A program made the position numbers and the translations under genes. 64,000 nucleotides of DNA from Planctomycetaceae bacterium (GTDB taxonomy: Bacteria; Planctomycetota; UBA1135; GCA-002686595): the NCBI GenBank assembly GCA_011525785.1, contig WYBT01000031.1:38326-102325 (forward strand), given 5' to 3'. Under the pieces are notes generated by a model that was given only the letters and a program-made list of their open reading frames with translations, was not told the origin of the DNA and did no database searches. This document shows positions 1-9,238 of this stretch, in pieces (position 1 is the stretch's first letter; every line of letters starts with the position of its first letter).

Positions 1-1304
1 ACGGCCTTGCGCGCTTCGAGGATCCTGAGCCACGAATCGCGCGAGCGGCCTTCGGTCGCCACGCGGAAGAAGTGCAGGTTGGCGCGCCGCGGGAAGGCCG
101 TCGGCGGCGCGCGCAGGTGCTCGAGCTCGATGCCCGGCACGACGCCCTGCACGACTCGGTCGGTGTCGGCGGGCGAGATCAGCTTGACGCCGGCGAGCAC
201 GAGCTGCGCGGTGTCCTCGGGCGTCTGATCGAGCTCGACGGCCATGTAGAAGATCGCGCTGGCCGCCAGCCACTCGGCGGGGATCGCGCAGTCGAGGAAG
301 CCCTCGCGCTGCGGGTCCTTCTTGAACTCGGTCGTGTCGTAGGGGACCGAAACCTCGGCCGCGAGATAGTCGCGCAGTGCGCGGAACACGGCCTGGAAGC
401 AGCGGTCGAGTTCGGCGTGCTCGTAGAGCGGCAACTCCGGCGCGCAGCGCTCGCTGCCGAACAGCGCCAGCGCGCCCGCGCAACGCACGAGCTCGAGGTA
501 GATCGGGAAGGGGTGCAGGTCGGCGCGCCCGGCGAGTTGCTCGAGCGAGGCCACGACCTGGTTGAGTGCGAGCAGCTTGACGATGCCCGACACGTCGGCG
601 CCCTTGTCGACGCTCGAGAGGCGCGCCAGCGACGGAACGCGCAGCGCGAGGTCGCGCGACTGGCCGCGGGCCTGGGCGGCCAGCGAGGCCAGCTCGGCCA
701 TCAACGCCTGCGAGCCGCCGGCGGCCACGACCGATGCGACCCAGCTCTCCGACAGCGCCGACTTGGCCGCGGGCTTGCCGCGCCGCACCAGCCGGGCGAT
801 GTGCAGCGACTCGTAGCCCGAGCGGTCCTCGTCGCCAAAGAACAGCCGCAGCTCGAGGCCGCGGAACTCCAGCTCCTTGGCCGAGTCGCGCAGGTTCTCG
901 TCGTTCACCTGCTCGAGCGTCACGCGGTAGCGGTAGGCGCGGCCGGCTTCCTCGCCAACCTGCGGCGTGTTCGCCTGCGGCGCGAGCGCGCCCAGCCACA
1001 CGTCCAGCTCGGCGCCGGTGAAGTGCTCGGCGAACTCGCGCTGTTCGACGTGCGCGTCGCCGCCGAGCGCGGCATGGGTCCCGTCGCGGAACAGGCACTC
1101 GAGCGCCTCGATGCGCAGCACGTCGCGCTCGAGCGCCTGAGCGTCGAGCTCCAGGCGCACCAGCCCGAAATGGCCGGGGATCCCGGCCGCGTCGCCGCGC
1201 GCGATGCGGGCGCCGACCTCGCGCGTGAAGGCTTGCAGGTGCTGCGGGCACAGCAGCATGCCCTCGCGCCACAGGACGCTGGGTTGGGGACGGGGGCTGC
1301 TCAT
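1..1304 (-). CDS. tssK: Type VI secretion baseplate protein TssK, 3' end outside window
   Basis: TssK links the T6SS baseplate to the membrane complex. Reading minus from ATG 1304, the N-terminus runs SVLWREGMLLCPQHLQAF, which is the family hallmark (W-x-EGM-L-x-PQHxQ). Near the window edge comes the C-terminal region with KLISPADTDRVV, a Pro-Gly-Ile segment and then a Phe-Phe-rich strand, matching the TssK head domain. About 434 codons are present, so only the last few residues lie beyond the edge. It starts 40 bases after the tssJ stop on the same strand, as in T6SS operons. The neighbouring FHA protein, kinase and TssJ lipoprotein support the call. Family assignment is from recognised motifs; the rest of the T6SS operon should continue leftward outside the window (inference). 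Confidence 0.85.
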   Translation of the reverse strand, partial: MSSPRPQPSVLWREGMLLCPQHLQAFTREVGARIARGDAAGIPGHFGLVRLELDAQALERDVLRIEALECLFRDGTHAALGGDAHVEQREFAEHFTGAELDVWLGALAPQANTPQVGEEAGRAYRYRVTLEQVNDENLRDSAKELEFRGLELRLFFGDEDRSGYESLHIARLVRRGKPAAKSALSESWVASVVAAGGSQALMAELASLAAQARGQSRDLALRVPSLARLSSVDKGADVSGIVKLLALNQVVASLEQLAGRADLHPFPIYLELVRCAGALALFGSERCAPELPLYEHAELDRCFQAVFRALRDYLAAEVSVPYDTTEFKKDPQREGFLDCAIPAEWLAASAIFYMAVELDQTPEDTAQLVLAGVKLISPADTDRVVQGVVPGIELEHLRAPPTAFPRRANLHFFRVATEGRSRDSWLRILEARKA

Positions 1305-1344
1305 CGAGGGGGGCGGCGGGGGAGGGCGGACGACGATGCGCGGG

Positions 1345-1926
1345 CTACTTGCCGCCGACGCGGTTCACTGCCAGACCACGGATTTCGAGCTCGATGCGGC
1401 CGACGTTCTCGAGTTCCGTGCGCGAGATCTTCGAGGACGCGCCCCAGCCCTTGGGGCCGCAGTTGGTGATCACCGCCATGGCCAGCTGCGGGCGCGCCTC
1501 GAGCAGCTTGCGGTCGATCACCACCTTCAGCTCGGCCGCCTTGGCGCTGGGCTTGATCTCGACCGCCTTGTGCGTCGGGTTGGCGGCCTTGACCTCGAAG
1601 CGCCAGGCGTCGGTCAGGCTGGGCTTGAGCTGCACGAAGCTCACGTATTTCGCCTGCCTCTCGGGCCGCACGAGCTTGTCGAGCGTGCGCGGGTCCTCGA
1701 GGTCCGCCAGGTCGGCGTCGTCGGCCACGATCACATACACCGAGACCACCTCGTCGAGCTGCGCGCCTTGAAGCTGCGCGACGAACTCGCCCGGCCCCAT
1801 GAACGGGATCGAGCTGCACGAGGCGCCGGCGAAAAGGGCCGCCAGCGCGAGCGCGGCAGCGCCGGCGAAGCGACGCAGGGACACGAACGAGGTGAGGGTT
1901 CGAAGGGCTTCGAGCGCGGGGCGCAT
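1345..1926 (-). CDS. tssJ: TssJ-like type VI secretion outer-membrane lipoprotein
   Basis: TssJ is the outer-membrane lipoprotein of the T6SS membrane complex (with TssL and TssM). The preferred ATG at 1926 gives 193 residues with a short basic start, a hydrophobic Ala/Leu stretch and a lipobox LFAGASC followed by SS. The mature part is a small beta-rich domain (ELKVVIDRKLLEARPQ, then ITNCGPKGWG) of about the right size for the TssJ transthyretin-like fold. The C-terminus has a conserved-looking RIELEIRGLAVN strand. The reading frame stays open upstream to 2067, but that extension is Pro/Arg-rich and would bury the signal peptide, so 1926 is chosen. It lies immediately upstream of tssK. Lipoprotein nature is seen directly; the TssJ identity rests on context plus general resemblance. 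Confidence 0.7.
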   Translation of the reverse strand: MRPALEALRTLTSFVSLRRFAGAAALALAALFAGASCSSIPFMGPGEFVAQLQGAQLDEVVSVYVIVADDADLADLEDPRTLDKLVRPERQAKYVSFVQLKPSLTDAWRFEVKAANPTHKAVEIKPSAKAAELKVVIDRKLLEARPQLAMAVITNCGPKGWGASSKISRTELENVGRIELEIRGLAVNRVGGK

Positions 1927-3594
1927 CGTCGGGGTCCTGGGTCGCCGGTCCGCGCGGGGAGAGCGGAACGGATGGCTGGGTGATGGGGAGTCGGGCGGGG
2001 ATGCTGCTGCGAACCGCACTCTACAATGCGGTTTCCACAGCTGCATTGCCCCGTTGCGCGTACGCAAGGCGCACGGGAAGCGCCCGGAGCCGCACGCGTC
2101 GCGGGAGGGAACGCGAGATCTGGACGCGGCGCGCGTCGGCTGACGCAGTCGCCCCAGACTCGACGAGTGCGTCTCGCGTCCGAGCGACGGCGCTCAGCGG
2201 GCGGACAGGCTCGCCGCACTCCCACTCGCGGCGTCTCCCCGTCGAGTGCTGACGGTCGAAGCGGACGGCCGTCCACCGCGGATTTCGCGCGTGGAATTCA
2301 GCGGGCCCTCTCTCGACACGAGTCGAATGCTGGGCCTGAACTCGAGCGGTCACTCGTCGCGGGCCGAGCGCTGCATCCTGCCGGCTCACTTGCCGTCTGA
2401 GGACGCGGGGAGCGTCGAACTTGAGCTCCGCACTGAATCGCGAGTCGATGCGCCCGACCGAGCCTCGTCGACTTTGTTGCCCCCTCAGCGGTCCTGCCGC
2501 GAGCAACCACGGTGGCGCCGGGCTGCGGCGCGACCCCGGGTGCAAGTTCGCCAGCGCGTGCTCGCTGTCCAAGCCCGCTTTCGTCCGCGTCGGCTCGAAC
2601 CCGGCTCTCGCTCACTTGACCGGGTATGACGAGTAGTGCCGAGCCCCATCTTTGCTCCCGGAGGAACAGTCACTGTGAGTGCGCTGCGTGCGGACTGCGG
2701 AGAGGCAACGGCTCACGCCCATCGAATCGATCGAGCTCTGCGAATCACGCCGGCCCAGCGGCATGCGATGGGCGTCCTACGCCCGTGGCCGTGCGCTACG
2801 ACTTGTCGAGACAACCTCCAGTCATTCACTGTACTTCGATGAACTGAATCTCCGCTTGCTGCGAAAGCACCCATGCTTGAGCGCACCCAATGATCCTGAA
2901 TCCCCTTGTTGCATTTTGGCCTGACGTGTGTGGTCCGGCATGAAGTCAAGAGTGAGCGCTGCCGCGCATGTCTTGCTCGTGATCGTCGCGTGCCGGGAGA
3001 ATGGCGCTGGCGGCGAACCGCGCAGTGTTCCGAGGTCGGACCCGCTCACGCCTGGTGACTTGGGAAATCGATAGTAGGCGATTTCTGCGACTCCAAGAGG
3101 CGATGGACTCATGGTTGTTCGGCTGGAATCGAGTCTCGGCGTTCTCACCCAGCCGTCCTGAAGTGTCATATCAACGCCAGCGGATAACCGATGGGCCTTG
3201 ATCGACTCTCTCGAGGTTTGCCGGGGCGCCGGAGACCTCGTCGCTCGCTCGGTGTCACAATCGGAGTTGCGACTGGAGTTCCCACGCGGCGATGGAGCTC
3301 GCGACATCTTCCGATACACGCTCCATCGGGAGACCTACGCTGCTGCCAATCGCAGGCAGCCAGACTCGATGTCGCTGCACAACGGCCCAGCGTGGGACTT
3401 TGTGGAGTGACTGGGGTGAGCGACGCTGAACAATGCTGTGTCGCCGCAATCCGCTCTGCGGCGGGGTCTCGCAGGCGAGTTGTTTCGCCTCGGGCTCGGT
3501 CGCACGTGAGGGGCGGCGGAAAATCACGCCGTCAGCGCCGCGTTCCGGGGCGAACCACAAAGGTCTGCGCCAGCTGCCCGCGCAACAACCGCGC
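1927..3594. other. 1.7 kb low-coding-potential stretch inside the T6SS region
   Basis: Between tssJ and the FHA gene no convincing intact gene is visible on either strand. GC drops clearly below the surroundings, especially at about 2820-3200 (near 50% by eye). Open frames here are short, change frame often and have compositions typical of non-coding sequence. One stretch, 2940-3410, reads like a decayed lipoprotein gene and is listed separately. A TAGAGT hexamer on the minus strand (2023-2018) could be the -10 element for tssJ. The position inside a T6SS locus fits a former cargo or effector site, but that is inference. Confidence 0.5.
2940..3410 (+). pseudogene. Possible decayed lipoprotein gene with three in-frame stops
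   Basis: From ATG 2940 the frame reads a short basic start, then HVLLVIVAC followed by REN, which looks like a lipoprotein signal peptide with a lipobox Cys. It runs 44 codons to a double TAG (3072-3077). The same frame continues with protein-like sequence (ISATPRGDGLMVVRLESS), hits TGA at about 3159, and continues again for about 80 codons (WALIDSLEV, LRLEFPRGDGARDIF) to a TGA ending at 3410. Keeping one frame across three stops with plausible amphipathic sequence suggests point-mutation decay rather than chance. No family is recognised. It could also be an assembly of unrelated short frames. Confidence 0.3.
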
Positions 3595-5232
3595 TCAACC
3601 CGCGTTGGTGCCGAGCATGTCGCGCACGGCGTCGCGGGCGAGCTTTTCGAGCTGGTCCTCGAGCAGGTCGGGGCTCAGCTCCTTCAAGTAGGCGCAGGCG
3701 CGGCGCCACAGCTCGGTCTCGGCGCCGCCGGCGAGCTTGCGGAAGGCCGGGATCGGGCCCTGGGCCAGCAGGCCCGCCTCGGACAGGTCGTGCTTGAGCT
3801 TCTCGGCGAACAGCTTGCTCGCCTTGCGGTTGGCTGCGAGGCCCGCGACCAGCCACTTGCCCAGTTGTTCGAAGTAGCGCACGAGTTCCTCGCGCGCGTC
3901 GCGCTCGCTCGGGTCGCCCAGGATGGTCCCGACCAGCCCGCGCAGGTTGCCCTCGACGTTGGGCAGCATCGTGTTCGACTGGTAGAGCTGGATCTGCGCC
4001 CCGGCGACGCGCGTGACCACGCGCTCGAACTGGCGCGCGACGCGGAACAGCTCGACCGCCACGAACTCCTCGGGCGAGGCCTCCAGCAGCGGCTGGAGCT
4101 GCTCGATGTCGCGGTCGGCGAGCTGGTTCCAGAGCGCGCCCACCGAGTGCATCGGGGAGACCATCTGGGCCGGAACGGACCTCGAACGTTGATCCAACTG
4201 GTTTCTGAGGACCTGGTTTTGGGCGCGCAACTCGAGCAGCTCGGCGACCATCTTGGGCGCGCCGGAGTCCGACGGGCGCGCGGCCGGCGCCGCGCTCGGA
4301 GCGCCGCCACCCGACTCGGCCAACTGGCGCTTGAGGGCGCTGTTCTCGGTCTGCAGGCGGATCAACAGGTCGCCCATCGGGCCCGAAGGCGCCGCGACCG
4401 GGGCCGGGGCCGGCGCTGGGGCCGCTGCGAGCTGCTGGCGAGCTTCCTCCAGCTCGCGCGTGCAGCGCGCCAGCTCGGTCGCCAGGCGCGAACTCTCGGT
4501 GCGCGCCAGTTCGAGCTCCTCCAGCGAGGCCGCCGCCGCGAGGGCCGCGCTCAGCCGCCCGAGCTCCGCGCGCTGGGCCGCTCGATCGGCCTCGATGCGC
4601 TGCATCTGGGCCGTGAGCTGCTCGACCAGCGTGCGTTCCTCCTCCATGTCGCGGAGGAGCTGATTGCGCTCGCTCGTGAGGCGCTGGATCTGCTCGTTGG
4701 CTACGCCCAGCGCGAGGGTCTCCTCGGTGGGGGGCGGGGCCGCGGCGAGACTCGGCTGCGGCGTGCTGTCGCGCGGCGGCGGGGTCGCGCCGCGCAGGCG
4801 CTGCACCTCGGCGCGCAGTTGCTCGCTCTTCTGGTGCAGTCGGTCGACGATGCCGTGCGCCGCCGCGAGTTCCTCGGTCTTCTCCGCCAGGGTCGCGCGC
4901 AGGCGCTCGAGCTCACCGGCATCACCGCCCTCGCCGGCCTTGGCGGCTTCGTCGCGCCACACGCGCACCACGACGTCGCCCTCGCCGAGCTGGAACTCGT
5001 CGCCCGACAGAAGCGTGGCCTCGCTGATGCGCTTGCCGCCCACGAAGGTGCCGTTGCTCGAGCCCAGGTCGACCAGGACCCAGCCGCGCAGCAGCCGCGC
5101 GTGGCGCTTGCTGACGTAGGGCTGCTGGATCAGCACCTCGGCGCCGGGGGCGCGGCCGATCGTGGCGACGTCACCGTCGACCTGGACCGTGGTCTCGGGT
5201 TGGTTGGCTTGGCGCAGGGTGAGCTTGATCAC
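3595..5232 (-). CDS. FHA-domain protein of the T6SS locus (TagH/ImpI-like)
   Basis: A 545-residue cytoplasmic protein. Residues about 1-95 form an FHA phosphothreonine-binding domain with the signature residues TIGRAPGAEV, SKRHARLL and GSSNGTFVGG. Residues about 100-330 are a long heptad-rich coiled coil with Ala/Pro-rich linkers. The last 170 residues form a helical domain (LLEASPEEFVAVELFRVARQ onward) resembling the C-terminal domain of T6SS-associated FHA proteins. In other T6SS loci, FHA proteins bind a threonine phosphorylated by a PpkA-type kinase and control assembly. The divergent membrane kinase at 5539, whose N-terminus is rich in Thr, is the obvious partner (inference). ATG 5232 is followed at once by the first FHA strand. 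Confidence 0.8.
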   Translation of the reverse strand: MIKLTLRQANQPETTVQVDGDVATIGRAPGAEVLIQQPYVSKRHARLLRGWVLVDLGSSNGTFVGGKRISEATLLSGDEFQLGEGDVVVRVWRDEAAKAGEGGDAGELERLRATLAEKTEELAAAHGIVDRLHQKSEQLRAEVQRLRGATPPPRDSTPQPSLAAAPPPTEETLALGVANEQIQRLTSERNQLLRDMEEERTLVEQLTAQMQRIEADRAAQRAELGRLSAALAAAASLEELELARTESSRLATELARCTRELEEARQQLAAAPAPAPAPVAAPSGPMGDLLIRLQTENSALKRQLAESGGGAPSAAPAARPSDSGAPKMVAELLELRAQNQVLRNQLDQRSRSVPAQMVSPMHSVGALWNQLADRDIEQLQPLLEASPEEFVAVELFRVARQFERVVTRVAGAQIQLYQSNTMLPNVEGNLRGLVGTILGDPSERDAREELVRYFEQLGKWLVAGLAANRKASKLFAEKLKHDLSEAGLLAQGPIPAFRKLAGGAETELWRRACAYLKELSPDLLEDQLEKLARDAVRDMLGTNAG

Positions 5233-5538
5233 GTCTCCTCACTTGGGGGCATGGGGTGCGCGTGCCACGCGCAGCCCGGGGCGCGCCCGAAACGATCGCG
5301 CTTGTCGGTCCACTCTCGCTCGCTGCGCGCGTCCGCGCCAGCGGCCACACGCCCCATTCGAGCAAACCAGCGACTGCTACACTCCCTCGCCGCTCGTGCT
5401 TGAAGGCGCCGTGGATCGTGGCGCGAAAGCTCGGGTTCGGCGTGCGGCTGCCTCCGGCTGGCGCGTGCTCTCCGTTCGACCCTGGCGGCCGCCGCGATCC
5501 TTGCGTCCGCCGCCGCCACTCCCGATCTTCGCGCGGAC
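5233..5538. promoter_or_regulatory. Divergent intergenic region between FHA gene and kinase gene
   Basis: This 306-base gap separates the FHA gene (minus) from the kinase gene (plus). A TACACT hexamer at 5378-5383 on the plus strand is a candidate -10 element for the kinase transcript. No gene or strong hairpin is evident. Confidence 0.3.
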
Positions 5539-8500
5539 ATGAGTCCCAACCCCAGCGACGAGCTCGATCCCACGCTTCCCGGTCCCGCCAGCTCGCGACC
5601 GGGTTCGCAGCCGCCGAGCACGCCGCACGAGCCGGCCGACGCCGACGCCGACGCGACGCTGATGAAGTCGCCGGGGCGCACGCAGGCGCGCGGTCCCGGT
5701 GGGACGCGGCCGGGCGAGGCCAAAACGGCCAGCGACGACGTCGACCTGACGCGGCCCAGCCCGGCCCGCACGAGCGCCCGCACCAACGTGTCGAGCGCGA
5801 GCACTTCGGCCGGCGCCGAGGGCGGCGCCTCGAGCTCCAAGCGCGAACCGCAGGTCTTCGGCGGCCGCTTCGAAGTGATCGAAATGCTCGGCGAAGGCGG
5901 CATGGGCAAGGTCTACACCGTCCGCGATCGCCAGATCGAGGGCCGCGCCGTCGCGCTCAAGGTGCTGCTGCCCAAATTCTCGCGCAACGAGAAGTTCCGC
6001 AGCCTGTTCTTCCAGGAGATCCGCGCCGCGCAGAACTTCGTCAACGAGCACGTCGTGCAGGTGCGCGACTGCGGCCAGATGGACGACGGCCGCCTGTTCG
6101 TGACCATGGACCTCGTCAGCGGCGAGTCGTTGCGCGACATGCTCGCGCGCGAGAACACGCTGCGGCCCAGGCACGCGCTCGAGATCGCCAAGCAGATGCT
6201 GGCGGCGCTGCACTCCGGCCACGAGCGCGGCTTCGTGCACCGCGACGTGAAGCCCTCGAACGTGATGCTCGCCACGCGCGTCTCCAAGACCGACGAGAAC
6301 CCCTACGGCGTCGGCGTGCGCGTGCTCGACTTCGGCATCGCCGGACTGGCGGCCGAGATCGACGAGGGCAACGTCGCCGGCACGCCGCTCTACATGTCGC
6401 CCGAGCAGATCCAGGGCCAGCGCCTCGACGCGCGCTCGGACCTGTTCGCGGTCGGCATCGTGCTCTACGAAATGCTCGCTGGCCACCGGCCGTTCGAGGG
6501 CAAGACGCTGCAGCAGATCACGCACAGCGTGATCGAGACCGACGTCGCGCCGCGCATCGCGGAGATGAAGGAGCTCAGCGCTCCGATCCGCAAGATCCTC
6601 GAGAAGGCGCTGCAGAAGGACCGCGACAAGCGCTTCCAGAGCGCGACCGAGTTCATCGAGGCGATCGAGAAGTCGAGCGCCTACAAATTGCCCTCGGCGG
6701 TGCCCGGGTGGGTGGTGGGGGCGCTGGTGGTCGTGAGCGGCGTCGCGGGCGTCGAGGGCTACCTGCTGTGGTCGCAGCAGGGCCGCGCCGAGGCCCTGGC
6801 CGATGCACGCGATCGCTTGCAGAGCCAGGTGAACGAAGCGCAGGCCACGTTGACGACGCGGCTGGCTGAAGCGGACAACGCGCACCGCAGCGCGATCACT
6901 GGCAAGGACGCTGAGCTCGCGAGCGCAGCGGCGGCGTTGACCGCGGCGAACGAAGGGCTCGAGGCGGCGCGCGTCGAGATCGCGCGGCTCGAGAACGAGA
7001 AGACCAAGCTCGGCGCGAAGGACGACGACCAGCTCGTCGAGCTGCGCGGCCGGCTGCAGGCGCTGGAGCTGGCGATCGAACAGGAGCGCAACGCGCGCGA
7101 AACGGCCTCGCAGGAGAAGGCCACGCTGGACCAGGAACTGCTGCGCATGCGCGAGGCGCAGGATCGGCTCACGACGGCGCTCGACGAAGCTCGCCGCGAG
7201 CGCGATGCGCTGACGGCGCAGCTCAACCCCGCTGCACGCAAGGCCAACGCCTTCGACGACGTGCTCTCGATCCTCGAGCGGCGCGGCGGCGCGCAGGCCC
7301 GCTCGCTCTACGACCAGGCGATCACCGAGCGCATCTTCGAGCGGCCCTCGCGGCCGGGCACGGACCTGGTCGAGGAGCTGGTCGAGGCCGAGCTCGCCGT
7401 CCAGCGTTTCGACACCAGCCGTGCGCAGGGCGGTGCGCTCGACATTCCGTCCCTGTTGGAGGCCAGCCGACACCTCACGCAGGCCAAGAACCTGCGCCAG
7501 AACTTCCAGGTCGCGGCCAACGAGTGGCTCTCGTTCGAGACGCCCGATGGAACGGCGGCGACGCGCACCAAGCGGCTCGACGACTACCTGCGCACGCTGT
7601 CCGAGCGCGTGCTGCCCGAGGTCAGCGCGATCAGCGAGTACCACGTGCAAGACTGGGAGCGCGTGTCCGCAAGCGGCCCGACGCAGGCGCTGCAGGCCGT
7701 GCTCGAGCACCAGCGCCAATTCTCCTGCGACCACGTTGCAGAGTTCGCGCGTTCGACGCTGGCCCACTGCGAGAGCGCGCTGGCGCCCGGCGGCAAGCTC
7801 GACACCAAGGCGCTCGCGGCGGCGAGCTTCCTCGACGAGTGGGGCGCACACCTCGAGTCGAAGGACTCGCTGCGCGACGAGAGCGCCAGCGGCCTGCTCG
7901 CGTTCGTGTACGCGCGGCGCTGGCACGACGCCGACGAGGGCAACGACGCCGGCTTCGATTGGACGCGCGCCGCGAACCCTGCGGTGAGCGGCGAGCAGCG
8001 CGACTGGCGCGCGGTTCTGCGGCTGCAGTACGCGCTCGCGCAGCCCGAGGCGGGCTACCCGATCAAGTCCGGGCGCAAGCTGGTCTATCGCCTCGAGAAC
8101 GATTCGCCGCTGCGCTGGCGCGTTCTCGAGCCCAAAAGCGGCGTCGAGATCGGTTCCGCGGGTCCGTGGGAGTTCACGCAGAGCAACTTCAAGAGCGACG
8201 CGCTCCCGATCGGCGGCCCCGAGCCGATCCGCGTCGTGCGCCGGCGCGGCGTGTTCCTGGTCGACGGCGCGAGCGATCCGCTGCTCGACCTGCGCGCCGC
8301 GGGCGACAACGTTTGGGTCGCGCCCTTCCCCAAGTTGTTCGACAAGTTGCCTCCGCCGCAGCTCGGCGTGAGCCAGGTCTCGATGAACGAACACCTCGAG
8401 CGCATCGCCGCGGGCCCCGGCCCGTGCCTGGTGTTCAAGCGCGGCGCGCTCGTGCGCTGGTTCTCGCCGGAATTCGGGCTCGTGCTCGAAGAACTCGAGG

Positions 8501-8547
8501 GCCAGCCCGTGCGCACCGAACTGGTCTTCGCGACGCCGCTGCGGTAG
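5539..8547 (+). CDS. Membrane Ser/Thr protein kinase (PpkA-like) with long C-terminal extension
   Basis: A 1002-residue eukaryotic-like kinase. Residues 1-105 are a disordered Ser/Thr/Pro-rich tail, a likely site of autophosphorylation. Residues about 110-378 are the kinase domain: glycine loop LGEGGMGKVY, VALK with Lys141, HRDVKPSN with catalytic Asp236, DFG 264-266 and GTPLYMSPEQ, so all catalytic residues are intact. A single membrane segment (390-411) follows, then a coiled coil (about 415-560) and a roughly 430-residue C-terminal region, probably extracytoplasmic, of unknown fold. Next to an FHA protein and T6SS genes, it is best read as the T6SS threonine-phosphorylation kinase. The downstream lipoprotein genes follow on the same strand, the first after 29 bases. 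Confidence 0.88.
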   Translation: MSPNPSDELDPTLPGPASSRPGSQPPSTPHEPADADADATLMKSPGRTQARGPGGTRPGEAKTASDDVDLTRPSPARTSARTNVSSASTSAGAEGGASSSKREPQVFGGRFEVIEMLGEGGMGKVYTVRDRQIEGRAVALKVLLPKFSRNEKFRSLFFQEIRAAQNFVNEHVVQVRDCGQMDDGRLFVTMDLVSGESLRDMLARENTLRPRHALEIAKQMLAALHSGHERGFVHRDVKPSNVMLATRVSKTDENPYGVGVRVLDFGIAGLAAEIDEGNVAGTPLYMSPEQIQGQRLDARSDLFAVGIVLYEMLAGHRPFEGKTLQQITHSVIETDVAPRIAEMKELSAPIRKILEKALQKDRDKRFQSATEFIEAIEKSSAYKLPSAVPGWVVGALVVVSGVAGVEGYLLWSQQGRAEALADARDRLQSQVNEAQATLTTRLAEADNAHRSAITGKDAELASAAAALTAANEGLEAARVEIARLENEKTKLGAKDDDQLVELRGRLQALELAIEQERNARETASQEKATLDQELLRMREAQDRLTTALDEARRERDALTAQLNPAARKANAFDDVLSILERRGGAQARSLYDQAITERIFERPSRPGTDLVEELVEAELAVQRFDTSRAQGGALDIPSLLEASRHLTQAKNLRQNFQVAANEWLSFETPDGTAATRTKRLDDYLRTLSERVLPEVSAISEYHVQDWERVSASGPTQALQAVLEHQRQFSCDHVAEFARSTLAHCESALAPGGKLDTKALAAASFLDEWGAHLESKDSLRDESASGLLAFVYARRWHDADEGNDAGFDWTRAANPAVSGEQRDWRAVLRLQYALAQPEAGYPIKSGRKLVYRLENDSPLRWRVLEPKSGVEIGSAGPWEFTQSNFKSDALPIGGPEPIRVVRRRGVFLVDGASDPLLDLRAAGDNVWVAPFPKLFDKLPPPQLGVSQVSMNEHLERIAAGPGPCLVFKRGALVRWFSPEFGLVLEELEGQPVRTELVFATPLR

Positions 8548-8576
8548 ACCACAGCCCCCTTCGCCCCGGAGCCTCC

Positions 8577-9224
8577 ATGCGAATCGTTCTCTCTCCGTAC
8601 GCCGCGCTCGCCTTCGCCCTCGCGTTGACCGGCGCCGTGTCCTGCTCTTCCTCGAAGGCCAAGGGCGGCGTGCTCGAGACGCCGCGCGCCTTCGAGGGCT
8701 TCCCCGCCGACGCGTCGGTCGGAATCGTGCAGGCCGAGGCGCGCTTCTACGTCAACCACGCCGAGCTGCTCGAGGACTACGACATGATCGAGCGCGAGCG
8801 CGTCGTGCCGGTCGCCCTGCGCGTGGGGCTGCGCGGCGCCGGTATGAACGAGGCGCAGGCGCGCCTGCTCACCGAGTCGGGCGACATGCGTCTGTACCTG
8901 CCCGATGGCACGGCGCTCGTTTCGCGCGCCTACGGGCAGATCGAACCGCGGCGCGAGAAGCAGCGCGACGCCATGTACGGCCTGGCGCACAAGGGCGGCT
9001 CGCTGACCAATTTCGACAACGCGAGCTACGGCCTGGTGTTCTTCGCGCTGCCCAAGGACGTCAAGTACGACGAGGGCTCGCGCACGCTCGAGCGCGTGAA
9101 CGGCTCGGTGGCGCGTTCGCTCGACCTCACCAAGAGCGTGTGCGCCTTCAAGGTCTCGATCGGTGACGAGACCCGCACCCTGTACATCGGACTGAAGGCT
9201 GACCGTCGCTCGGCGCGGCGCTGA
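8577..9224 (+). CDS. Lipoprotein of unknown function downstream of the kinase
   Basis: A 215-residue protein. ATG 8577 opens a signal peptide (IVLSPYAALAFALALTG) with lipobox AVSC followed by SSS, so it is predicted to be a lipoprotein. The mature part is mixed alpha/beta, with segments such as RVVPVALRVGLRG, DMRLYLPDGTALVSRAYG and LYIGLKADRR that suggest a beta-sandwich fold. No known family is recognised. It sits 29 bases after the kinase stop and 14 before the next lipoprotein start, so the three probably form one transcript. Partnership with the kinase extracytoplasmic region is inference. Confidence 0.75.
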   Translation: MRIVLSPYAALAFALALTGAVSCSSSKAKGGVLETPRAFEGFPADASVGIVQAEARFYVNHAELLEDYDMIERERVVPVALRVGLRGAGMNEAQARLLTESGDMRLYLPDGTALVSRAYGQIEPRREKQRDAMYGLAHKGGSLTNFDNASYGLVFFALPKDVKYDEGSRTLERVNGSVARSLDLTKSVCAFKVSIGDETRTLYIGLKADRRSARR

Positions 9225-9238
9225 GGAGCTCAAACGTG

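Noticed and set aside
72..1469. Plus-strand open frame of 465 codons at the window start
   Set aside because: The minus strand reads clear TssK motifs over the same region.
2026..2636. Several overlapping short frames upstream of tssJ on both strands
   Set aside because: Arg/Pro/Ser-rich, no start context, no domain, and mutually overlapping in five frames, as expected of non-coding GC-rich DNA.
5377..8394. Very long open frame (1005 codons) on the minus strand opposite the kinase gene
   Set aside because: It mirrors the high-GC kinase gene, has Arg/Ala/Leu-rich composition with no recognisable domain, and the plus-strand kinase has all catalytic motifs.
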